DNA of 6,312 nt, from the NCBI GenBank assembly GCA_018065025.1, contig JAGHUB010000302.1, positions 1 through 6,312 of the forward strand, in the 5' to 3' direction. The notes under the pieces are model-generated. The model did no database searches. It was not told the origin of the DNA and was given only the letters and a program-made list of their open reading frames with translations. The stretch comes from Candidatus Equihabitans merdae. Its GTDB lineage: Bacteria > Bacillota > Clostridia > Lachnospirales > Lachnospiraceae. The translations under genes were made by a program, and so were the position numbers. Below are positions 1-4,624 of the stretch, piece after piece (position 1 is the stretch's first letter; every line of letters begins with the position of its first letter).

Positions 1-524
1 TGGTGCCCCTGGTCATCAAGCCCCTGCAGAAGAAGTTCTCCGACAAGCTGACCCATCGGGACTATCTGGGATCCCTCATGAACCTTGGCATCGAACGAGG
101 CATGCAGGGAGACATTCTGGTAGATGAGGAGAAGCAGGAAGCCACCGTATTCGTCCTTAAGAAAATGGTAGACACCATCTGCCACGACCTGGTGAGAATC
201 AAGCACACCTCAGTCTACGCAGAAGCAGCCAAGGCCAATGCCGATACCTTCTCCCAGCAATTTGAGGAAATGTCCTGCTCAGCCGCCTCAGAGCGGCTGG
301 ATGCCATTCTGGCAGAGGCCTATCGCCAGTCCAGATCCAAGGCTCAGACTCTGATCCGTTCGGAAAATGTCTCCGTCAACGGCCGTCTGACAGACCGGGT
401 GGAGCTGGTGTTGAAAGCCGGTGACAGAGTCTCCGTCCGAGGCTTCGGAAAATTCCTTTACGACGGGGTAGAAGGCCAATCCAGAAAGGGCCGCCTCTTC
501 GTGAAGATTCGCCATTATCGGTGA
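1..524 (+). CDS. ylmH: YlmH-family S4-domain RNA-binding protein, 5' truncated by the window edge
   Basis: The visible 173 codons (reading frame from base 3, stop TGA at 522-524) are the C-terminal two thirds of a YlmH-like protein. The family is usually about 255-265 residues, so roughly 80-90 N-terminal residues lie outside the window, and the GTG at 3-5 is an internal Val codon rather than a start. Visible residues 16-32 carry the family motif LTHRDYLGSLMNLGIER, followed by GDILV. An S4 RNA-binding domain spans about visible residues 93-155, with SERLDAILAEAYRQSRSKA, VNGR and VSVRGFGKF. The C-terminus, KGRLFVKIRHYR, is typical of the family. YlmH proteins bind the ribosome/tRNA region, and in Bacillus subtilis YlmH has been implicated in ribosome-associated quality control. 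In many Bacillota the gene lies in the cell-division (ylm) cluster; here it precedes a DJ-1 gene and tig. Its codon use is GC-richer at third positions than that of tig (5 of 7 Thr codons are ACC). Confidence 0.9.
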   Translation, partial: VPLVIKPLQKKFSDKLTHRDYLGSLMNLGIERGMQGDILVDEEKQEATVFVLKKMVDTICHDLVRIKHTSVYAEAAKANADTFSQQFEEMSCSAASERLDAILAEAYRQSRSKAQTLIRSENVSVNGRLTDRVELVLKAGDRVSVRGFGKFLYDGVEGQSRKGRLFVKIRHYR

Positions 525-561
525 AAAATCAAGGAAATACGCGCATTTCCCCCGTTTTCAC
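521..561 (+). terminator. Possible weak hairpin terminator after ylmH
   Basis: The inverted repeat GGAAAT (533-538) / ATTTCC (545-550) encloses a six-base loop. It is nested in an outer complementary pair, GTGAAAA (521-527) / TTTTCAC (555-561), with an unpaired bulge on both sides. A run CCCCCGTTTT follows the inner stem. The outer arm includes the ylmH stop codon, so a translating ribosome would block it. The stem is AT-rich and the T run is short, so termination here is only plausible. Confidence 0.35.
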
Positions 562-590
562 TTGTGCGGAGAAACGCGCCCATGTATACT
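562..590 (+). promoter_or_regulatory. Likely sigma-A-type promoter for the DJ-1 family gene
   Basis: A -35-like TTGTGC (562-567, matching only the TTG part of TTGACA) is followed after exactly 17 bases by TATACT (585-590), which matches TATAAT at five of six positions. Transcription would start near base 597, giving a short leader that contains the GGAGG ribosome binding site at 620-624. Placement just after the ylmH hairpin fits a separate transcription unit. The weak -35 makes this a moderate call. Confidence 0.5.
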
Positions 591-631
591 AGCAACGAAG
601 TAAAAAGACCTATATTTTCGGAGGTATAATC

Positions 632-1186
632 ATGAAAAAAGCATATCTGTTTATCGCAAACGGATCTGAAGAAGTTGAAGCACTGACAGTTGTTGACCTG
701 CTTCGCCGCGCCGACGTAGACGTCAACATCGTCTCTATTGAAGAATCTGCAGCCATCGAAGGCAGCAACGGTATTCGCATCACCGCAGACAGCCTCTTTG
801 CTGACAATGATTATGCCGACGCTGATCTGGTGGTTCTTCCGGGAGGTTTGCCGGGCACACTTCACCTGAAGGGTCACGAAGCTCTGGGCGAATTGCTGAA
901 AGCCAAAGCAGCTGATGACAAGACCATCGTTTCTGCCATCTGCGCTGCTCCCACAGTTCTTGGCTATCACGGCATCCTGGCCGACAAGAAGGCCACCTGC
1001 TATCCCGGCTGCGAAGGCGACCTCAATGCTGCCCAAGCTCTTACAGACAAAGTCGTTAAAGACGGTCAGGTCATCACAAGCCGCGGTATCGGCACAGCTA
1101 TCCCCTTCGCCCTGGCTCTGATCAAAGAACTGGTGGACGAAGCAAAATCCGCTGAAATCGCCGCAGGCATTGTCTTTACAGCATAA
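632..1186 (+). CDS. DJ-1/ThiJ/PfpI-superfamily protein (DJ-1 branch)
   Basis: This 184-residue protein has the length and layout of a single-domain DJ-1 protein (human DJ-1 is 189). The N-terminal strand AYLFIANGSEEVEAL holds the conserved glutamate at E16, which corresponds to DJ-1 E18. VVLPGG is at residues 67-72. The nucleophile elbow AICAAPTVL has Cys104, corresponding to DJ-1 Cys106. TCYPG (122-126) and TSRGIGT follow. Cys104 is followed by Ala rather than His, unlike the Cys-His pair of PfpI-type proteases, so a peptidase role is unlikely. Members of this branch are described as glyoxalases, protein deglycases (disputed), redox sensors or chaperones; the sequence does not decide among them. 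The ATG at 632 is well supported by GGAGG at 620-624, seven bases upstream. No signal peptide is seen, so it should be cytoplasmic. No terminator is visible after it, so readthrough into tig is possible. Confidence 0.9.
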   Translation: MKKAYLFIANGSEEVEALTVVDLLRRADVDVNIVSIEESAAIEGSNGIRITADSLFADNDYADADLVVLPGGLPGTLHLKGHEALGELLKAKAADDKTIVSAICAAPTVLGYHGILADKKATCYPGCEGDLNAAQALTDKVVKDGQVITSRGIGTAIPFALALIKELVDEAKSAEIAAGIVFTA

Positions 1187-1198
1187 GTATGCTATAAT
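1170..1198 (+). promoter_or_regulatory. Probable promoter of tig(-clpP), extended -10 type
   Basis: A perfect TATAAT (1193-1198) is preceded by TGC (1190-1192), giving an extended -10 element. A -35-like TTGTCT (1170-1175, four of six matches) lies exactly 17 bases upstream. The -35 element is inside the last codons of the DJ-1 gene, and the -10 begins just after its stop (TAA 1184-1186). The transcript would begin near base 1205, leaving a leader of about 80 bases before tig. I saw no CIRCE inverted repeat or CtsR-type GGTCAAA repeat nearby, so expression looks housekeeping rather than classically heat-shock controlled. Confidence 0.7.
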
Positions 1199-1284
1199 AT
1201 CCCATTGATTTTGGCGTAATGCCGACAACTAACTAATGAAAATAAACGCTGACAAAAGCGAAAATAGAATGGAGAAAAACCCCG

Positions 1285-2598
1285 ATGAGCGTTAAAGTAG
1301 AGAATTTAGAACACAATCTGGCAAAGATCACTGTTGAAGTAGCTGCCGATGATTTCAAGAAAGCTGTTGAAACAGTTTACAACAGACAGAAGAAGAGCAT
1401 CACTATCCCCGGTTTCAGAAAGGGTAAAGCTCCTCTGATGATGGTTGAACGTCATTACGGCGCCGGCATCTTCTTCGAAGACGCTGCCAACATCTGCATC
1501 AACAACACATATCCGGACGCTCTGAAAGAATCAGGCGTTGACTGCGTATCAGATCCGGAAATCAACGTAGAACAGATCGAAAAGGGCAAAGACTTCATCT
1601 ACACAGCTACAGTTGCTACAAAGCCGGAAGTTACTCTTGGCGAATACAAGGGTCTTGAAGTTCCGAAGAGCGATGTCACTGTTACAGACGAAGATGTTGA
1701 AGCCGCTCTGGTTCGTGAACAGGAAAAGAACAGCCGTCTTATCGACGTTGATGACAGAGCTGTTGAAGATGGCGACTCCATCGTTCTTGACTACAGTGGT
1801 TCTGTAGACGGCGTTAAGTTTGACGGCGGCACAGCTGAAGATGCTGACCTGGTTATCGGTTCAGGCTCCTTCATCCCGGGCTTCGAAGAACAGCTGATCG
1901 GTGTAGCTATCGGCGAAAGCAAAGACGTTGTTGTTACATTCCCGGAAGAATATCATGCTGAAGATCTGGCCGGCAAAGAAGCTGTCTTCGCCTGCACAGT
2001 TAAGAAGATCCAGAAGAAGGAACTTCCCGCTCTGGATGATGATTTCGCTCAGGACGTATCTGAATTCGATACACTGGAAGAATACAAAGCTGACCTGCGC
2101 AAGGGTATGGAAGAACGCAAGGCCAAAGCTGCTCAGACAGACAAAGAAAATGCTGCTGTTGCCGCTCTGATCGAAAAGTGCGAGATGGACATCCCGGGCC
2201 TGATGGTTGCTACACAGGTTAACCAGATGTACACAGACATGGCACAGCGTCTCCAGGCTCAGGGCCTTCAGATGAGCGTATATCTGCAGTACATGAATAT
2301 GACAGAACCCCAGTTCCTTGACACTCTGAAGCCGGAAGCTATGAACCGCATCAAGAGCCGTCTTGCTCTGGAAGCTGTTGCTAAGGCTGAAAACATCGAA
2401 ATCTCTGACGAAGCTGTTAAGGAAGAAATCCAGAAGATGGCCGACGCCTATCAGATGGAAGTTGAAAAGCTTGAAGAGCTGATGTCTGACAGAGAAAAAG
2501 AACAGATGAAGGAAGATCTGGCTGTTCAGCAGGCTGTTACACTTCTGGCTGAAAACGCTGTTGAAGTTGATGCTCCGGCTGAAGAAGACGCTGAATAA
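1285..2598 (+). CDS. tig: Trigger factor, ribosome-associated chaperone and peptidyl-prolyl isomerase
   Basis: This 437-residue protein has the full trigger-factor layout (E. coli Tig is 432). The N-terminal ribosome-binding domain carries the signature GFRKGKAP at residues 43-50, the loop that docks on ribosomal protein L23 (uL23). An FKBP-type isomerase domain follows at about 157-245, with DGDSIVLDYSG and GSFIPGFEEQLIG (the latter near 194-206). The helical C-terminal chaperone arms run from about 250 and end in an acidic tail. It binds nascent chains at the exit tunnel in the cytoplasm. The ATG at 1285 is preceded by GGAG at 1271-1274, with ten bases between. clpP begins 29 bases after the stop with no terminator or promoter visible between them, so the two are probably cotranscribed. 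Codon choice is strongly biased: of 20 Thr codons, 15 are ACA, 5 ACT and none ACC or ACG. This fits a highly expressed gene. Confidence 0.98.
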   Translation: MSVKVENLEHNLAKITVEVAADDFKKAVETVYNRQKKSITIPGFRKGKAPLMMVERHYGAGIFFEDAANICINNTYPDALKESGVDCVSDPEINVEQIEKGKDFIYTATVATKPEVTLGEYKGLEVPKSDVTVTDEDVEAALVREQEKNSRLIDVDDRAVEDGDSIVLDYSGSVDGVKFDGGTAEDADLVIGSGSFIPGFEEQLIGVAIGESKDVVVTFPEEYHAEDLAGKEAVFACTVKKIQKKELPALDDDFAQDVSEFDTLEEYKADLRKGMEERKAKAAQTDKENAAVAALIEKCEMDIPGLMVATQVNQMYTDMAQRLQAQGLQMSVYLQYMNMTEPQFLDTLKPEAMNRIKSRLALEAVAKAENIEISDEAVKEEIQKMADAYQMEVEKLEELMSDREKEQMKEDLAVQQAVTLLAENAVEVDAPAEEDAE

Positions 2599-2627
2599 TC
2601 AACACAAGCAATAGGAGAAATTAAAGC

Positions 2628-3215
2628 ATGGCATTAGTCCCTTACGTTATCGAACAGACACCTCAGGGTGAGAGAAGCTACGACATCTATTCAAGACTCT
2701 TGAAGGATCGTATCATCTTTCTGGGCGATGAAGTCAATGATGCCACCGCTTCTGTGATCGTCGCTGAGCTGTTGTTCCTGGAGTCAGAAGACCCCACTAA
2801 GGATATCTATCTTTACATCAACAGCCCCGGCGGATCCGTCACAGCCGGCATGGCTATCTACGACACAATGCAGTATATCAAGTGCGATGTCTGCACCATC
2901 TGCGTTGGTATGGCTGCCAGCATGGGTGCCTTCCTTCTGTCCGGTGGTACAAAAGGCAAGCGCCAGGCTCTGGTCAATTCTGAGATCATGATCCATCAGC
3001 CTCTGGGCGGAGTACAGGGTCAGGCTACAGAGATCCAGATCGCCGCTGAACATATCCTGAAGACAAAGAAGAAACTCAACAAGTATCTGGCTGAGAACAC
3101 CGGTCAGAGTCTTGAAGTGATCGAACGGGATACAGAAAGAGATAACTGGATGTCTGCAGAAGAGGCCGTAGCCTATGGTCTCATTGACAGCGTGGTCATG
3201 AACCGCAACGCTTAA
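2628..3215 (+). CDS. clpP: ATP-dependent Clp protease proteolytic subunit ClpP
   Basis: This 195-residue protein closely matches the ClpP family in length and sequence. The serine-protease triad is visible: Ser98 in GMAASMGAF, His123 in MIHQPLGG, and Asp172 in ERDTERDNW. The oxyanion and strand motif [18 protein letters not shown] is at residues 64-81. The N-terminus, [20 protein letters not shown], resembles the short B. subtilis form, which has only a minimal propeptide. ClpP assembles into a double heptamer and degrades proteins delivered by AAA+ unfoldases, here most likely ClpX encoded next door. The ATG at 2628 has AGGAG at 2613-2617. Two tandem TAA stops (3213-3218) end the gene. It lies 29 bases after tig and is probably in the same transcript. 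A 150-base gap holding a hairpin separates it from clpX. Confidence 0.98.
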   Translation: MALVPYVIEQTPQGERSYDIYSRLLKDRIIFLGDEVNDATASVIVAELLFLESEDPTKDIYLYINSPGGSVTAGMAIYDTMQYIKCDVCTICVGMAASMGAFLLSGGTKGKRQALVNSEIMIHQPLGGVQGQATEIQIAAEHILKTKKKLNKYLAENTGQSLEVIERDTERDNWMSAEEAVAYGLIDSVVMNRNA

Positions 3216-3243
3216 TAAGCGGCTCAAAGAAGTGCAAAAGCAC

Positions 3244-3266
3244 GTTATCAGTTATCACAAGTGATA
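3244..3266. repeat. Tandem GTTATCA repeat overlapping a TATCAC-AA-GTGATA dyad
   Basis: GTTATCA occurs twice head to tail (3244-3250 and 3251-3257). The second copy is part of a 14-base dyad, TATCAC (3253-3258) AA GTGATA (3261-3266), with all six pairs matching. A two-base loop is too tight for an RNA hairpin closed fully, so if functional it is more likely a protein-binding DNA site. I do not recognise it as a known operator, and chance is possible. Confidence 0.3.
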
Positions 3267-3269
3267 TTC

Positions 3270-3313
3270 AGGAAAGCATGAGCCACTGGGCTTGTGCTTT
3301 CTTTGTGGTTTAG
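3270..3313 (+). terminator. Strong hairpin with T-rich tail between clpP and clpX: terminator or attenuator
   Basis: The arm 3272-3284 (GAAAGCATGAGCC) pairs along all 13 bases with 3289-3301 (GGCTTGTGCTTTC), including two G-U pairs, around the four-base loop ACTG. Two more pairs at the base (A3270-T3303 and G3271-U3302) extend it. The stem is followed by a T-rich stretch, TTTGTGGTTT (3302-3311). This is the shape of an intrinsic terminator, although the T run is interrupted by G. It probably ends part of the tig-clpP transcription before clpX. Because no strong clpX promoter is visible, partial readthrough (attenuation) or RNA processing is as likely as complete termination. Confidence 0.6.
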
Positions 3314-3352
3314 GAAAACCCCATTATTGACGGAAAAAGAAACATTTCCAAT

Positions 3353-3368
3353 AGGAGAAAATAAAATG
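3353..3368 (+). promoter_or_regulatory. clpX: Ribosome binding site that fixes the clpX start
   Basis: AGGAG (3353-3357) stands eight bases before ATG 3366-3368. This supports the ATG over an in-frame GTG at 3294, which would add 24 residues encoded partly by the terminator hairpin and unlike any ClpX N-terminus. The twelve bases CAATAGGAGAAA (3349-3360) are identical to those before clpP (2609-2620). Confidence 0.85.
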
Positions 3369-4607
3369 GCAGGCAGAAATGTCCCCAAAGTCAGATGTTC
3401 CTTCTGCGGAAGACCGGAGGATCTGACACACAAACTTATCGCCTCCCCGGAAGGCAACACCTTCATCTGCGATGAGTGTATCAACATCTGCAAAGACATC
3501 CTGAACGAAGAGCAGGAGAAGGATGCAGAAGAACGCAATGCTGAGATCAACCTGCTGAAACCCATGGAGATCAAAGCATTTCTTGACGACTATGTTATCG
3601 GTCAGGACGATGCCAAGAAGGTACTGTCCGTTGCCGTTTACAACCATTACAAACGTCTGCTGAGTCAGGAAACAGACATGGATGTGGAACTTTCCAAGTC
3701 CAACGTCATGCTCCTGGGTCCCACCGGTTCAGGTAAAACCTTACTGGCCCAGACCCTGGCCCGCCTCATCAACGTTCCTTTCGCTATCGCAGATGCCACC
3801 ACAGTAACTGAAGCCGGTTACGTTGGTGAAGACGTAGAAAATATTCTGCTGAAGCTGATTCAGGCAGCAGATTTTGATATTGAACGTGCCCAGCACGGCA
3901 TCATTTACATCGACGAAATCGATAAGATCGGCCGTAAGTCGGAAAATACTTCCATTACCCGAGATGTCTCCGGTGAAGGCGTACAGCAGGCCCTGCTTAA
4001 GATCGTAGAAGGCACACTGGCCTCCGTTCCCCCTCAGGGCGGTCGTAAGCATCCCCAGCAGGAAATGATCCAGATCGACACCAGCAACATCCTCTTCATT
4101 TGCGGTGGTGCTTATGTGGGTATGGAGAAGATCATCAGCCGTCGTATCGATTCTAAGTCAATGGGCTTTGGTGCTGAACTGACCAAGAGCAAAGACGAAC
4201 AGACTTCCAGCGAGATCCTGAAGGAAGTTATGCCGGAAGACTTCGTTAAGTTCGGTCTGATCCCCGAATTGATCGGCCGTATTCCGGTAGTTGTAGCTCT
4301 GGATGCACTGGATGAAGAAGCCCTTATCCGCATCCTGAAAGAGCCCAAGAATTCACTGCTGCGTCAGTATCAGGCCCTGTTTGACATGGATGGTGTCAAG
4401 CTGACCTTCGAAGAAGACGCTTTGAAAGAAATCGCTCATCAGGCAGCCACCCGCAACACAGGTGCCCGTGGTCTTCGTGCCATCATGGAAAAGATCGTCA
4501 TGGGTCCCATGTACACCGTGCCCTCAGATGAGACAGTAAAAGAATGCATTATTACTAAAGCCTGCGTGGAAGGCAAGGAAGAACCCCGCCTTGTCCGCGA
4601 GGCTTAA
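3366..4607 (+). CDS. clpX: ATP-dependent Clp protease ATP-binding subunit ClpX
   Basis: This 413-residue AAA+ unfoldase is complete. The N-terminal zinc-binding domain has four cysteines, C11/C14 and C35/C38, which bind zinc and help recruit substrates and adaptors. Walker A GPTGSGKT is at 118-125. The pore loop GYVGED is at 151-156, with Tyr152 gripping substrate. Walker B IIYIDEID is at 179-186 (Asp183, Glu184). The RKH loop is at 227-229, the arginine finger at R305 in ELIGRIP, and the sensor-2 arginine at R368 in GARGLR. The ClpP-docking tripeptide, IGF in E. coli, reads MGF here (266-268), which keeps the hydrophobic character. ClpX hexamers unfold tagged proteins and pass them into ClpP. 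The gene follows clpP by 150 bases across a hairpin. lon begins only 14 bases after its stop, so clpX and lon are probably cotranscribed. Confidence 0.98.
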   Translation: MAGRNVPKVRCSFCGRPEDLTHKLIASPEGNTFICDECINICKDILNEEQEKDAEERNAEINLLKPMEIKAFLDDYVIGQDDAKKVLSVAVYNHYKRLLSQETDMDVELSKSNVMLLGPTGSGKTLLAQTLARLINVPFAIADATTVTEAGYVGEDVENILLKLIQAADFDIERAQHGIIYIDEIDKIGRKSENTSITRDVSGEGVQQALLKIVEGTLASVPPQGGRKHPQQEMIQIDTSNILFICGGAYVGMEKIISRRIDSKSMGFGAELTKSKDEQTSSEILKEVMPEDFVKFGLIPELIGRIPVVVALDALDEEALIRILKEPKNSLLRQYQALFDMDGVKLTFEEDALKEIAHQAATRNTGARGLRAIMEKIVMGPMYTVPSDETVKECIITKACVEGKEEPRLVREA

Positions 4608-4608
4608 C

Positions 4609-4624
4609 AGGAGATTTAAACTTG
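4609..4624 (+). promoter_or_regulatory. lon: Ribosome binding site that supports a TTG start for lon
   Basis: AGGAGA (4609-4614) begins two bases after the clpX stop. It lies eight bases (counted from AGGAG) before TTG 4622-4624. The first in-frame ATG (4643) would be about 29 bases from this site, too far for normal initiation, and no other purine-rich site lies closer to it. The resulting N-terminus (seven residues before Met8) also places the first conserved strand LPMRG at the position expected for Lon. Confidence 0.8.

Noticed and set aside
515..1228. Minus-strand open frame (237 codons) across the DJ-1 gene
   Set aside because: It is antisense to a complete DJ-1 protein with its active site. 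The product is Cys- and Phe-rich without family features, as expected from a shadow frame.
1187..1284. CIRCE or CtsR heat-shock operator before tig
   Set aside because: Neither the TTAGCACTC-type inverted repeat nor the GGTCAAA direct repeat is present.
1236..1295. 19-codon upstream frame (MKINADKSENR... to TAA 1293-1295) overlapping the tig start
   Set aside because: There is no purine-rich ribosome binding site before its ATG. Its overlap with tig is explained by chance. The shorter version starting at 1269 overlaps the tig ribosome binding site itself.
3327..3355. Candidate clpX promoter with -35 TTGACG (3327-3332)
   Set aside because: The -35 is good, but the base positions 17 downstream read AATAGG, a poor -10. 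Transcription would start at about the clpX ATG and omit the ribosome binding site.
3294..3365. Upstream GTG start that would lengthen ClpX by 24 residues
   Set aside because: It falls inside the hairpin's 3' arm and lacks a suitable ribosome binding site. The ATG at 3366 has a well-spaced AGGAG and gives the normal ClpX N-terminus.
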